Below, piece after piece: positions 1 to 12,499 of a stretch of DNA of 64,000 bases. Each line of letters starts with the position of its first letter. Within the stretch, counting starts at the first letter, position 1. The notes beneath the pieces are model-generated. The model worked only from the letters and a program-made list of their open reading frames with translations, ran no database searches and was not told the origin of the DNA. The stretch comes from Sarcophilus harrisii. Lineage: Eukaryota > Chordata > Mammalia > Dasyuromorphia > Dasyuridae. The position numbers were made by a program, and so were the translations under genes. The stretch is from assembly GCF_902635505.1 (NCBI RefSeq), contig NC_045432.1, forward strand, positions 77,985,051 through 78,049,050. Direction: 5' to 3'.

Positions 1-211
1 TGCAACAAGCTAACTGTATAAATATGTATACACATATTGGATCTAACATGTATTTCAACATATTTAACCTGTATTGGACTACTTGCCAGGTAGGGGAGGG
101 AGCAGGGGGAAGGAGGGGAAAATTTGGAACAAAAGGTTTTGCAGGGGTCAATGTTGGAAAAACCACCTGTGCACATGCTTTGTAAATAAAAAGCTTTAAT
201 TAAAAAAAGAA
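1..211 (+). repeat. L1 3' end, truncated by window edge
   Basis: The segment ends with the typical marsupial L1 tail: a G-rich stretch, then 'aaaatttggaacaaaaggtt', then an A-rich end near 190-211. Related tails occur at 4.68-4.82 kb and 50.1-50.25 kb. The 5' part lies outside the window. Confidence 0.75.
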
Positions 212-1040
212 CAAAAAATAAACATATCACAGGGTCCCTGAGCAAGGTTATATCTTCCTTTAAAGTCAAAGGAGACAAAACTTCAGTCACTTTTCTTAAA
301 GGAAAATTTTTTTCTTGTTTTACAGAGAAGTCAGACCATTCTACAGTTCTGCCAACAGTAACCCAGTATGTTTGCTTCAACAGTTCCTGTAACAGTGGGG
401 GGGGGGGGGGGGGAAGGAAGGAGGGAAGGAAAACCTGAAAGTTGCTTTGGTTTGTAGTTCTCATATTACTAGTAATTTGAAATAGCCTTTAATATAGTTA
501 ATAGTTTACAATTCTCCCGAAAACTTAATGTTTAGATCTCTTGACAATACTTAATCATTATGGGATGGTTCTTAGTTACCAGAGATACCACCTAAGAGAT
601 TTGATACAAATTTCCCCCTAATGTTTCCATTATTAATCTTGCTACAATGTGATCATGCAAGTTTTTCAATGTGATGTGATCAAAATGATGTACTGCTTCT
701 TTTGGGCTTCCCTTCCTCCTTTCTTAAGAATTTTCCACCTAGCTGGGAAAAATAGATACCTGATGTGGTTCTCTCCTTTAAAAAAACATTGTGACTTTAA
801 TATCCAGATCCTATATATTTATTTTGAGCTTATTAGATGTGGTCTAAGATGTTTGAAAATTAATTTTGATAAAACTGATTTCCAGTTTTCAGAAGGAACT
901 AGGGGCATCTTGCCCCCAAGTAATTCATGGTATCAGCTCTATTGCATTATTGAGATTAGAGTCCATTTGTTCTGCTTTTTTAAAAACTAATTTACTGCTT
1001 GATTATCTACAGGCAGATATGACTTTGTGACTCCCCTAAT
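212..1040. other. No gene seen; AT-rich spacer with poly-G run
   Basis: This stretch holds a poly(G) run at 397-413 and otherwise unremarkable AT-rich sequence. The 113-codon open frame at 649-990 has no recognisable family, splice context or domain and is treated as chance. Confidence 0.6.
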
Positions 1041-1044
1041 CCAG

Positions 1045-1150
1045 CAATGCCAGCATCAGTCAATAAACACCTATTAAGCACCTCCTATTTGCCAGGCATT
1101 GTGCTGAAGATTTAAAAAATAGGCAAAAGACAGGCCTTGCCCAGAAAGGT
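1045..1150 (+). repeat. CORE-SINE (MIR-like) fragment
   Basis: The words for 'caataaacacctattaagca' and 'gccaggcattgtgctgaaga' are diagnostic of the core region of marsupial CORE-SINEs. Confidence 0.7.
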
Positions 1151-1159
1151 AACTCACCA

Positions 1160-1560
1160 ACTAATGGGGGATTTCTATTGCCTCCAGGGATGATATAAAC
1201 TCCTCAGTTTGGCTTTTCAGGCCCTTCTTAACCTGGCCGCAACCTCCCTCTTCTCCTCACTACAGCCAAACTGACCTCTTCAGACACTCTCTAACCTGTG
1301 CCTTTGCTAGGGCTGTCCCCCACGCCTTCACTCCAGAGCCCCCTCAGCTCCATATCTCTTCCTCTAAGAGGCAGTTCCAGGCCCATTTTCTACCGGAAGC
1401 CTTCGCTGATGCCCTGAACTGCCGGTGCCCTATCTGATACCTACATATAGTCAGGCCGTGTTAATACTGTATTTGCATCGTCCTTCATGAAAATCGGAAT
1501 TATTTCCCTTTTGGTCGGTGTACCTGACACAGTGCTTGGCCCATATCGGGCGTATGGAGT
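1160..1560 (+). repeat. L2 LINE 3' fragment
   Basis: The sequence follows the L2 3' end: 'attgcctccagg', 'aaactcctcagtttggct', a pyrimidine-rich body, then 'acacagtgcttggcccata' near 1530. It is diverged, as expected of an old L2 copy. Confidence 0.6.
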
Positions 1561-2060
1561 GTTGTTGGCGTCCTGTCCGGCTCTGCAGAGCGGCGCCTCG
1601 GCACTCAAGTCATTTCTAGGAAACGAATGGGCGCGAGGCCTCCTGACATTCGGGCCCGTCTCCCGCCAACCCACAAACCCCCTCGCTCGGCCCAGCGCTC
1701 AACTTACTGCCACAGCCCGGGAGACCGGCCTGGTGAAGGCCCGACGCCTGGATACCCCAACACCCACTCCCCCCGCCCTCTCACGCGCTAAAACAGAAAA
1801 CGGACGCTCCGCCTTCCCGGTCCCACCCCTTAGTCCGCCCCAAGCGCTAGCCCTCGTGGAAAATCCCTCAATGAAATACAGGTGTGAATAGAAGGAGACG
1901 TCACCTGCTTCGGCCTCCCTCACTGGAGAGCTCCTCGGAGGCGGGGGCTGCGAGGCCCGTGGGGCCTTCTGGAGGCCTGCGGGGCCTTCTGGGGCCTTCG
2001 GCGCCTGCGCGGAGCCCGGCGCCTGCGCAGATGGTCGAGCCACGACCACGGTGACCCATT
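1560..2060. promoter_or_regulatory. Isolated CpG-rich segment, possible promoter
   Basis: This segment is much richer in CG dinucleotides than its surroundings. It carries a CRE-like 'gacgtcac' near 1903 and two copies of 'ggcgcctgcgc' (near 1999 and 2020), which resemble half of an NRF1 site. No exon could be tied to it on either strand. Human synteny would place APEX2 divergently beside PFKFB1, so this could mark the start of a neighbour whose exons lie left of the window; that is inference only. Confidence 0.45.
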
Positions 2061-2164
2061 CTGAGCTCTTACGTGCTCCCTAAAAGGCGAAGACCTTTAT
2101 TTTCCCAGTGTATTACATTTGTTGCCACTCGTTTCAGTCACTCTTCCTGACCCTATTTGGGGCT

Positions 2165-2340
2165 CTCTAAGATCCTGGAATGGTTGGCCATTTGACAGAT
2201 GAGGAAACTGAGGCAAGCAGGGTTAGGTAACTTTCCCAGGGTCACCTGAGACAGCGAGTAAGTGTCTGAGGCTGCATTTGAATTCAGGAAAAGGAGTCTT
2301 CTTGACTCCAGACCCGGCACTCTGTGCACTATGATCCCCC
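2165..2340 (+). repeat. CORE-SINE
   Basis: It contains 'gatgaggaaactgaggcaag' followed by 'cccagggtcac', 'agtaagtgtctgaggct' and 'ttgactccagacccggcact', the standard order in the common marsupial CORE-SINE. Confidence 0.8.
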
Positions 2341-2603
2341 TCCCCCCCCACTCCCTCCCTCTATTAAGGGGTTTAAGAAATGCTTCTTCGATTTGACTTT
2401 CATCCTTCTCTCTGTGGCCTTCAACATGTCACTTGATGTGTGGCCTCAGTTTCTTATCTGTGAAATGAGGCCTTTACCTGGCCCTTGGTATGTTTTTTCA
2501 CTCTTGAAGCTGAAGTGCAAGTCTGCCCCATACCTATTGAATCAAATCTTTCTTTAAGACAATTGCTTGTGCATTTCTACAGCACTGGTTCCAGTTTCTT
2601 AAT

Positions 2604-2662
2604 ATAATATATATTATTAATATATATATAATATAATATAATATGATATATGTATATATGTT
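2604..2662. repeat. AT-rich microsatellite
   Basis: Alternating 'ata/tat' units run through this stretch, with one 'tgatatatgtatatatg' interruption. Confidence 0.8.
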
Positions 2663-3923
2663 CTTAATATAAAACCAGAATTCACTCATCATGCTGGGTG
2701 GCACCTTGTTCAGAGAGCCCTGAACCTGAAATCAGAAAAATCTTGGTTCAAAAACCTGCATCTAACACTTCCTCACTGTGTGATCCTGGGAACATCTCTC
2801 AGTTTATTGGAACTTCAGTGTTATCATCCAGAAAATGGGGATAATAAAGACACTTGTCTCCCAAGGTCACTATAAAAAGCATAGGATGCTCCTCAAAACA
2901 CTGACACACCCAAAATCACTCTAGAAATATTAACTAGTATTATTAAATGAACTTTGGTACCTCTCATCAAAATCTGTATTTTTAATGTCCATTTCCAAAC
3001 ACTTGACGTGGTCAAGGAAGATTCGGGAAGTGAATTGGTGGAGTCCCTGTTGTGGAGTAGATAGTGTTCCCGGAGGAGCGAATACCTCTATCACCCTCTG
3101 AGATGGCAGACCTAGTAGTGGAGAGGAGACAGAGATGACAATGAATGTGGCTGGTATTTGACTTTAAAAATAACAAAACTCCGAGACCAAAACTACACGT
3201 GGATAACAAGTTATCTGGTTAGTGAATTAAACTGAATCCCTATCACACTGGTCTCCTTGAGATGCTTCCTGCTTCCTCTGGGATTCCCTTCAGGACCTCA
3301 GAAACAAAATGGGGCATCCCCACTTTCCAATAAGGAAGGAATCTTTTAGGAAATAGGAGACTTAAGCCTCAAATGATGTATCTGGCACCTAGATTGTTGG
3401 TTGATTGATCGATAGGTACTATTTAGGGTCCAAAAACACTAAGAAAATAAAGCAATCCAAAGCAGGGTTTTGGTGAGGATATAAATGGGCAGTTCTCAAA
3501 AAGGGTTCTAGGATTCTTCTCAGCAAGAACTAGCCTTGGAATACATATATGACCACCTGAGCTGAATGTTTGGAAAGACAGCAACCCTGTGTGAGCCACT
3601 TCTGGCCTGTCTAGGACATGGACTCCATGGTCAATGCTCCTCAAAAGCCACGCCTAAAGCTTTTGTGGAGCTAGTCATCAGCAGGGCTCATACACTGCCA
3701 GGTCATTCATTCAGGATCTCCTTTATACTTTGCTTATTTGTCTTAGTGATTTGGAGGGAGAAGGGAAAGCAGCAGGTTGTATAAGATGGTCCTTAAGGTT
3801 CCTCCAGCTTCAATATTCAAGGATTCTAAGTCAGATATCCCCCATGCCTTATGTTGGGAACCCCCTAGGTTGAAGAGCCTGTAGACTCCTACTTCAAATA
3901 AAGCTTTGAAATGATTAGATTTT

Positions 3924-4823
3924 CACTATTAATTAAAAATGCAAATTAAAACAATTCTGAGGTACCACTTCACATCTCTCAGATTGGCTAAGATGACAGG
4001 AAAAGATAATGATAAATGTGGGAGGGGATGAGGGAAAACTGGGACACTGATGCATTGGTGACAGACTTGGGAACTGATCCAACTATTCTGGAAAGCAATT
4101 CGGAGCTATGCCCAAAGATCTATAAAACTGTGCACACCCTCTGACCCAGCAGTGTCTCTACTGGATCTGTATCCCAAAAAGACGATAGAAAAAGGAAAAG
4201 GATCCACGTGTGCAAAAATATGGCAGCCCTTTTTGTAGTGGCGAGGAACTGGAAACTGAGTGGCTGCCCATGAGTTGGGGAATGGCTGAATGAGTTCTGG
4301 GATATGAATGCTATAGAATATTATTGTTCTATAAGAAACAATCAGCAGGATGATTTCAGAAAGACCTGGAAAGACTTAAATGAACTGATGTTAAGTGAAG
4401 TGAGCAGAAACAAGAGAACACCATACACGGTAAAAGGATTATGTGATGATCAACTGTGATTGAGGTGATTCAAAGCAATTCCAATAGACTTGGGATGAAA
4501 AGTTTCATCCACATCCAGAGAGAGAACTATGGAGACTGAACATGGATCAAAGCAGAGGATTTTCACTTTTTTGTTGTTATTTATTTGGTTTTTTCTGGTT
4601 TTTTCATCTTTTGGTCTGATTTTTCTTGTACAGCACGTACAATGTAAATGTGTAATATGCTTAGAAGAATTGCATGTTGAACCTATTGGATAATTTGCTG
4701 TCTGGGGAGGGAGAAAAATTTGAAACACAAGGTTTTGCAAAGGTGAATGTAGAAAACAATCTTTGCACGTATTTGGCAAAATAAAAAACCTTTTAGTTAA
4801 AAAATAAAATAAAATAAAAAATT
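3924..4823 (+). mobile_element. 5'-truncated L1 with 14-bp target-site duplication
   Basis: The element is the last 0.9 kb of a marsupial L1, from 'attaaaacaattctgaggta' through 'gaatggctgaatgagt' and 'agtgagcagaaacaagagaa' to an A-rich tail (aaaataaaataaaat). A perfect 14-bp duplication, aatgattagatttt, flanks it at 3910-3923 and 4824-4837. It interrupts copy A of a local duplication; copy B is unbroken at the equivalent point, so the L1 came later. Confidence 0.9.
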
Positions 4824-5176
4824 AATGATTAGATTTTATTCAGCTTATGGAAAATGCCCCACTTCCTGAAACCGGAGACCTCATTTCCATAGTTCCAGGA
4901 GACAACAGAGCCCCATGGTTTGGACTGCTGTATACAAAGAGGTTCTATAAACAAGAGATACAAGCAGGGGCCAGAATTACAAGTACAGACATTAAGACTG
5001 TCCCTTCCTCCTGCTGCCACAGATGGATGTAAGCCATGCAGGGGGAAAAAACCCTGCTCAAACTATCAGAAAGAGTTGTGGCTTTTTGAGGGTATCATTA
5101 CTTGAGAACAATCTGTTTGCAGCTTTCTCTAGTAACTTTGATCTGAACAACAAATGATCGATGGAAGAAACCTAGA

Positions 5177-5240
5177 TGTGTGTGTGTGTGTGTGTGTGTC
5201 TGTGTGTGTGTGTGTCTGTGTGTGTGTGAGAGAGAGAGAG
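5177..5240 (+). repeat. (GT)n then (GA)n microsatellite
   Basis: Nearly pure GT dinucleotides with a few 'tc' breaks are followed by a short GAGA run. Such alternating tracts can adopt Z-DNA. Confidence 0.9.
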
Positions 5241-5244
5241 GGAG

Positions 5245-7400
5245 ACACTATGGACAATCCACTATCCCTTCCTCAAGAGTTCCCTTTGATCTTTTGGTTC
5301 ACAAAAGGGAAAAGTTGCATAGGAGGAAAAATCCACTTAGGAAACAACAAAAGCATTATAATCATACCAGAAATAGAGATATAAGATATAGATTTTTTTT
5401 CAGATCCTCTTCAGAACGGAAGTACCATGCTAGTAATTGCCATGTTGAGAGCATAATAAAGAATGGCTCTCCATTCCAGGGATAGCACTGCCATTCTGAG
5501 CTGACTCCATGTTCACCTGGAAACGTTCCAGTTTTGGGAAGAAATGTCAGGGATGATCGTAGCCCCAATACTAAAGTTACGCCCGCCTGTCGAAGCTCAG
5601 GCTGGCCTCTGTCATTGCAATCTGAAGACAGAATTAGTAGAAAGTGCTAAAGGAGGGGGCATCAGAACACCTGGGTTCTAATGGCAACTGTGCCACTCGT
5701 TGGGTGTATACTCCAATGGGTTCAAATGCCCTGTGGGCCTCATGGTATCATTGGAAGCATCAAATGGAATAAGAGATGGGAAGGCTCTTTGAAGAGTTGA
5801 GCACTGCATTACCCTTTAAAGCACATTCACATCCCCCATATACCACTATAGAAATGGACACACTTATGTAACATACTATAACATATCACCTGGGGGACTT
5901 TGTGTCACAGGAAGGGGTTTGTGCCACCCAGGGCAGGAAGTGTATTTAAAAAATAACAGCTTAGTGTTGCAGACCAAGGTCTCTGCTTTGGGCTCATCTG
6001 CTTCTGACTGGGAATGTCAAGGCCAGAGTTGGGCTCTGTTATCAGCGAAAAGCTACAAATCATTTCTATTCCCTTCCTTGTTCTCCTCAGGGAATACAGT
6101 GTTGCTTGTTAGGAATCCCTGGCTCCTCTGGCTTGCACGTCCCTATCTCTTCACTCTTTCTTCCTTCTCCCTTCCCCACTGGCAAAAATGGTGTCCACCA
6201 TCCTCTGTTCTTGGGGGGTTCCTCCCTTACCCACCCCGTGGCCACCTGGGCCCAAAGTTCCAGTCTGGGTCTTCCACGTTGGAGAAAAGAAAGGAGTGAT
6301 GGCAAAGAAATGCAAAAGCCCCTGGCTTTCTGGTACTCCTTTGGGGGTGACCCGAAGCTGGGGGCCAGTGAACGACAGGGAAATCCCAAAGTGGCCCAGG
6401 CCTGGCCTCAGCATTATGGGGCCTTTTGTCAGGCCGACGGTGACTGGGCACCAGCTTTGCCATGGGTGTGGGGCTTTACTAGGAGGGTCCCTGCCCCCAA
6501 GGGGCTCACAGAGTCTTTGTGGGGGAGGATAAAAGACACACACAAATGGGGAGGGTACAAGAAAAAAATGTGACAGTGAAGGAGTGATCCAGAGAGAGGA
6601 GAGGTTCAGATTGGAGGGAATCAGGGAAGGCTTCTCGGAGGTGATGCCTGAACTGGTCCTAGGAGAAGGGGGAGTTGAGCAGGTTGTGGTGAGGCAGACC
6701 GTGGGGGAACAGAGAGGCTCCACAAATGCACAAGGGAGAAGAGAGACCCAAGGAGGGCGCAGAGGACCAGGGAGGCCCAGGGCTCAGGCTGTAGGAGGAC
6801 AGCTTGGCTTCCACTGGGGCAGAACCTGAAATGCCAGGCTCAGGAGAGCATCAGGACCAAATAGAGGAAGGCTATGTGGGCAGGGGAGAGGCTGGGTCAG
6901 AGAGCCGGAGAAGGAGCCCCATTGTCTTGGCAACTATTGGGCCGGGACGAGCCGGACAGGGGAGACCAGAGTCGGGGTGCCCAAGCCAGGGGGCTCTGGG
7001 ATGGCCCAATGCCAGGCGCTCGGGGCCTTTCTGAGAAGGGTGGCTCTGGGAATGGCCAGGACATGCTGCCCACGTGCTGTCTCAGTTGGCTCTTGCCAAC
7101 TGACCTTTGCTGATCATTTCGGGGCAAGAGTCTCCAGCAGGCTCCCGGGCTCCCTGACTTTTCCTACTTCACATCCCTGAAGTAGTCAAGGAAGGAGGGT
7201 TCCTGCTGATAGTCTAACAATGCTGCAAAGTCTGGAGAGCCAGGGCAGAGTGAGCCACGGCTTGTGGGCCAGAGGTCAGTACAGGACATGGCAGGAAGGG
7301 GTGACAGTGGCAGAACTCCCCGCTCACAGGATCAGGGAAAATAGGGAGAGTGGAAAAGAGTGGGGAATGGTTGGGGGGAAGAGTGGGTCCTGATTTTAAT
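5245..7400. other. No gene recognised
   Basis: Several overlapping open frames of 75-190 codons at 5.9-7.2 kb lie on both strands of the same GC-rich DNA. They share no family, have no consistent splice sites, and look like the chance frames expected at this composition. Confidence 0.6.
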
Positions 7401-7419
7401 GCTGAAAACCCTGGACCAT

Positions 7420-8060
7420 GAAGCCTGGGCCTCCGGATCTCCTCACCCCTGAACTACTGCAATAGTTGGCTGCTTTGGGGTTCTGCCTCCAGTCTCACTC
7501 CCCATTCACAGCCATCCTCCACTCAGCACCCAAAGGCCTCTCCCCCGGGACAGCTCTGGTCCGTCGCTTCCCTTCTCACTAAGCTCCGTGGCTTCCCATC
7601 ACCTTCAGGAACAAAAGCAAAACCCTCGGTTCAGGATTCCAAGCCCTCCCTGACCTTGCTCCTGCCTTCTTTTCCTGTCTACACTCTCCCCCCATCTACA
7701 CCGGCCTCCTGTGCTTTCCTCCCACAAGACTCTCTCTCTCCCAGCTCTGGACATTTGGCCTTGGCGCTGCCCAGATTGCTCTCCCTCCTCCCCTCTGCCT
7801 CCCGCTTCCCTGGCTCCCTTCCCGCCCCCCTTCTAGAGAAGCCTTTCCCAGGCCCCCTCCAAGCTCCTGCCTTCCTTCTGAGAGTTTCTCCAATGTGTCC
7901 TGCCCATATTCTGTTTTCACTTAGCTGTTGCCATCTTTTCTTCCCCAGAAGAGGGTAAGGTTTTTGAGAGCGGGTCGTTTTGTGGGCTTTCTTTGTGTCC
8001 CATGGCTTAGCCCAGGGCCTGGCACACAGTAAGTGCTTAATGAGTGCTGCTTTGAATCGA
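7420..8060 (+). repeat. L2 LINE 3' end
   Basis: The order 'ctgcctccagtctcactccc', 'cttcccatcaccttcaggaa', 'gggtaaggtttttgagag', 'gcccagggcctggcacacag' and 'taagtgcttaatgagtg' follows the L2 3' end to its terminus. Confidence 0.75.
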
Positions 8061-8109
8061 CTTGACCCTCATCCAGCTGTGATAGAAGCAGCTGGCAATT
8101 AGTCTGCTT

Positions 8110-10010
8110 GCTCTGCCAAGAATCTTCACAACCTTCACCAACTCATTTTATCTCTCTGGGCCTCAGTTTCCTTGTCTGTAAAAGGAAATGATTTGAGGGG
8201 CCCCGGTGTATTTTCTCACTCTTAAGTCTACTTGTCACTTTGCCGTGGATCTTATCATGCTTTAAGTAGCTGGCTTTTGCATTTCCACATCAGTAGCCCC
8301 GATATCTCTCTATATAAATTGGGGTTCCCTTCATCTGAACTTGGAACCAGGAAAATTTTAGTTCCAAGCTCCTCCTAGGAGGAGCTTTCCGATCTAGGGA
8401 AGCTTCTCAATGTCTTTGAACCCAGGTTCCTCATCTGGAAAATAAGACTTATAATGGCACCTGCTTCCCGGGACCACTCTGGAGGGCACGAGATGCTCTT
8501 CAAAACACTCTGTGTAGCTAATTTCTATATAGAAATATTAGCAAATATCATTAAATGAACATTGGTACCTCTTAGGGGCAAGAGATAATAGATGCAAAAT
8601 ACCCCGAAGACCTTAAATCCTTGTCTCCATATCAGCTATTATTATTAAACATACCTCATTGCCTCTGATCCAAAGCAGTATGTTTAATGTCCATTTCCAT
8701 CACTTAGTGTGCAATAATAGTCCGTTGGTAAGGAAAGGCTTCCCAGGGGCCTCTATGAGATGTGAGGAAATTGGCCTGTCACTCTGAGGCACCAGATCTG
8801 CCGAGAGAAGCCAGTAAGAATAGGGGATTATAATGGGATGTAAAACCCAAGAAACACCGAGAGCAGAAGATGGAGCCGCCATGGCCTCCCCATCGGTGGC
8901 TTTGGGATGCCTCTTGCCTCCTCTGGCATTACCTCCGGAAGCTTGGCCACACGACCCCAGGAGGAAGGATTTTATTTTTGGAAATGGATGAAAGTCATTC
9001 AAACCCCAAGCAAAAGACCTGGCGCCTCGGTGGATTTTTGCTTATTTGATTTCTGGGATGCTGGGTGAACAAAGAAAACCTAAAGCAGGTTTCTGGTCAG
9101 GATCTAAATGGACTGAATTCCCAAAGAGGGTTCTGGGAGTTTTCTGAGCAAGAGCGAGCCTTGGGATACAATCCGCCCTTTCACACCACGACTGTCACCA
9201 TCATTTTTTCAACAAATTGGCCTAAGAAATTAAATGGGAATTTGGGGAGAGTTTTGTGGAAGTGTAAATGACACAAGAAGGCCAGCAGGTGACACTGTGC
9301 CTATGAGCAAATTTTACGATAATGTTCTATAAACATCACAGAGAAGAAAAAGAAAAAAAAATAGATTTCTCCTCCGGTATGAAAGGAGGGCCAGAAAAAT
9401 TTAGGCAGATTTGTCAAATTCTGGGGGTATGGGATCTTTACCCCTGGGAGGTGGAAGGGTTAACTGAACATCTGTAGCTGCCTAAAGTGAGGGTTTTGAA
9501 AGATGGACAGCAACCCCTTCTGGCCTGTTTAGGTCATGGAATTTGCAGGCAATATTCCTCAAAAGTCAAGCCTAAAGGCCCTCTTGGAGTTCATCCCTTG
9601 TATCTCCAGACCATTCATTAGGGGCTTCTGTCCCATTTTTGCTTATGTCTGTTTCAGTCCAACTTCTGCAGTGGTTTATGGGGAGAAGGGAGACAACAGA
9701 TTATATAAGATGGGCCTTAAAGTCCCTCTAGATCTAATAGTCAATGATTCTAAGGTAAGGGATCCTCTTTTTTGTTGTGGGGCCCCTTGGCCTAAATACT
9801 CGTCAGAATAAGGCTTTCATGTTGTATTTCATTCAGCGTATGAAACCTTTTCCTAAGATGGAGGAGATCTGTTTCCAGGGCAACAGGAAACACGACAGCC
9901 GTGGATTGGGCTTCCGGGTGCAAAGAGATTCTGTAAACAAAGAATGGATTTTGCTTGGAGTAGGAGCCAAATTCATCAGTTAGTTTGAGTTAATCTTAAT
10001 ACCAGGAAAT
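8110..10010 (+). repeat. Diverged direct copy B
   Basis: This is the unbroken partner of the segment at 2376-5000, in the same orientation and about 5.7 kb downstream. The two copies share landmark words in the same order over their full length, with many substitutions and small gaps. It may be an old local duplication or two insertions of one unclassified dispersed element. Confidence 0.7.
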
Positions 10011-11565
10011 GTCTCAAAAGATGTGAGTGCTCATTATCCCTTTGGTCTGGTGCAGTGATTGCCAGCCTTGTGTCTGTGGATTCAGTCCAGTCTCCCCGGT
10101 CCATCTGCAGACATTTCACTAGCAAAAGGCATTTATTTCTTACGGTCCCTAATCTGCCTCTCGTCTCCCAAGGGGGTTGTCACTTCAGCTCTAGGTTGCC
10201 AGGGGAACGGCACCTAATCAAAATTGGTTTCTCTGGTGGAAAAAGGTTATCTCGTCACCTCCGTGTGCACATCACTCCCCCCTTTGCTTAGTGGAATCGT
10301 CCGGTTCTTATAATTCAACCTGTGTTTTTGATGAGCAAAAAATCATATTGATGGATATTGCTTGGTTTTGTGTGTAAAAGTACCAGGGAATCAGACTGGC
10401 TTGTTCCTGCTGATACAGATGAAGCAGGTTCTGGCCAGCTGCAGGGAGAGGAGAAAAGCTCAGGTTTTGTCTGGAGAGATAATGACTGTTGGGTTCAAAT
10501 TGGATCCCTCATTTGGCAGGATCAGACAAGGGTTTCCCAATGCTGCAGCGTACAATTTGTGGGGATGCTTGTTAAATGAATGAATGCATGGAGCCAGAAC
10601 AGCTTTCTCACATTTGCAAGCAAAACATTTTAGAACGAGAAAGAAACTCATTAATATTCTGGGGATGAGGATTTCTCGAAACGAACCACCAGAGGAATTA
10701 TTTTAAAAAGTTGAAAATGCCAGCCCTGAAAGCTTCACCTTCTGGAACTGCTGTGAGCTAGAAACCATTTTGACAAGTATAAAGTCAGTCACACAAAGAG
10801 TAGGTATCTGGCCCCACTGGCCTTGATGTCACATTGTTAACTCAAAGCATAAGAAAGAACAACAATCTCACTCATTAGCTTCAATTTCTATACTTTTCAT
10901 CACACATCCTAATATTTGCTGAATGACTTTAGAAAATCTCCATTATTGACCAGTAATCCCTAATTTCAACAATCAGATGAAAAAAATCTCAAAACATAAA
11001 GCTCCAAAATATTTATCTACCTTTTAATTTTAAAATAAACTTTTTCTTTAAAAAAAAATCTCTTTTCTGGGCATACACCCCCTTATGGTCTCTGCCTGAC
11101 AAATTTCACTTGCAATTTCAATCCACCAAGGCATCCCAGCCCATCACCAGCATTAGTTTGGAACAAATGGTTTAAGAAAAAGAAAGGAGAGAACAAACAA
11201 CCCTAAGAAGGGAAGAAGTCATGATCCCCTTTTTCCTTAACCCTTGTCCTCTTCCTCTCTGATTTTCTAGGGCATTGTGAGAAGCATCAGACCTACTGCT
11301 CCTTCTCCAGAGGCTTCTTTGCAGTATTTGCTTCATCTTAACAGCCATTTTTTTTAATCCTCCTGTGCCTTGTTGGTTATACATGGAGTCCGGGAGGTTG
11401 CCCTTCTCCCAAATGTTGAAAGTCAGGGCAAGCACTGAGGAATCCATGTTTTCTGCCTTTTTCCAGAGAGGACTAGTTCCTTTCCATAGAGGGCTACTCC
11501 TCCAGAGTGTGAGCCTCTCTCCTCTGTTCCCCAGCTTCTTCCAGGACCTTTACCCCATTTTCCAC
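10011..11565. other. No gene or clear repeat seen
   Basis: Moderately AT-rich sequence without recognisable coding exons. Open frames are short (below 92 codons) and lack splice or domain support. Confidence 0.55.
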
Positions 11566-11569
11566 TAGG

Positions 11570-11790
11570 TGACTTAGTGGATAGAACGCTGAAAGACTCA
11601 TGTTCCTGACCTCAGACTCCTCCTAGTTGTCCACTTACTCTGGACAAGTCACCTCATCCTGTTTGCCTCAGTTTCCTCATCTGTAAAATGAGCTGGAGAA
11701 AGAAATGGCAAAGCACCACAGTATTTCTCCCAAGAAAACCCTATATGGGGTCACGGAGAGTTAGACACAACTGAAAACTGTGACAAACCG
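11570..11790 (-). repeat. CORE-SINE, reverse orientation
   Basis: It contains 'cctcagtttcctcatctgta' followed by 'gagctggagaaagaaatggc' and 'tggggtcacggagagttaga', the reverse complement of the common marsupial SINE. Confidence 0.85.
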
Positions 11791-12490
11791 AATTATGACA
11801 AAAGGTGCATCTGTAATTCTAGAGATTACCTGCAAGGAGGTCTTCTATCAGCCTTGTATGCCCTCCATTCCCTCGGAGCATGGGCTTCTGCATCTGATCC
11901 CAGTTGCCTCAGCCGTGACTCCCGCTCAGCACTGCCGGCGCTTCTGCCCTCGCTGGCTTCTATGGAGAAAACGTGAGGTCGGCTGAGTCTGAGCCTTGGG
12001 ACGTCACGTATCACTGTCCGTGGTTTCTATGTCTCCACAGCTCGTGAGCCTTGGCTCTACCTCTTCAATGTAACTGTCTACAGTCTTTGCATCTACACCC
12101 CTCATCTGTGTCCGTTCCTGAACACATTGTTGCACCCTGAGGAAGAACACAACAGGCTTTTCTCTTGTTACAATGTGTTAAGGACATAATCACTAAAGAC
12201 ACAATAACATTTAGCTAAAATGTGTATACATTTGTGCGGATCACCTGATGGGGGCTCGAGGACTGTGTCCATTGTCACTGCAGCAATGGATACTCAGTTT
12301 CTGAGTCGGTATCATCACTGTTGAGCTCAGAAGCCACTCTCGCCTATCCAGAGCCAGCCTCCCAGAATTCTTCTCCTAGATGATACATGACTGGAATAAA
12401 TGCCAATTTGGGGTCCGCTATCTCTCTAGCACAGGGGGGTATGGCTTCAGCCTTACACATAGATGAAACAGCATCCCGGATTTAATTATG
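11791..12490. other. No gene recognised
   Basis: Unique-looking sequence with only short chance open frames on both strands. Confidence 0.5.
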
Positions 12491-12499
12491 AACTTCACT

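Larger units (their letters stand above)
2376..5000 (+). repeat. Diverged direct copy A (split by an L1)
   Basis: Once the L1 at 3924-4823 is removed, this 1.7 kb stretch aligns in order with 8.11-10.0 kb. Shared landmarks include 'tttaatgtccatttcca' (2981 and 8683), 'ttaaatgaac-ttggtacctct' (2943 and 8551), an 'aaagcagg..ctggtgaggat' block (3460 and 9085), a 'gacagcaacccc' block (3577 and 9507) and 'agaggttctataaacaa' against 'agagattctgtaaacaa' (4937 and 9923). No frame is shared between the copies, so it appears noncoding. Confidence 0.7.

Noticed and set aside
1487-2049. Open frames of 134 (plus) and 116 (minus) codons in the orphan CpG-rich segment
   Set aside because: Composition-driven; neither resembles APEX2 or any other protein I know.
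6087-6723. Overlapping open frames up to 190 codons
   Set aside because: Four frames on both strands cover the same GC-rich DNA; none has a domain or exon structure.
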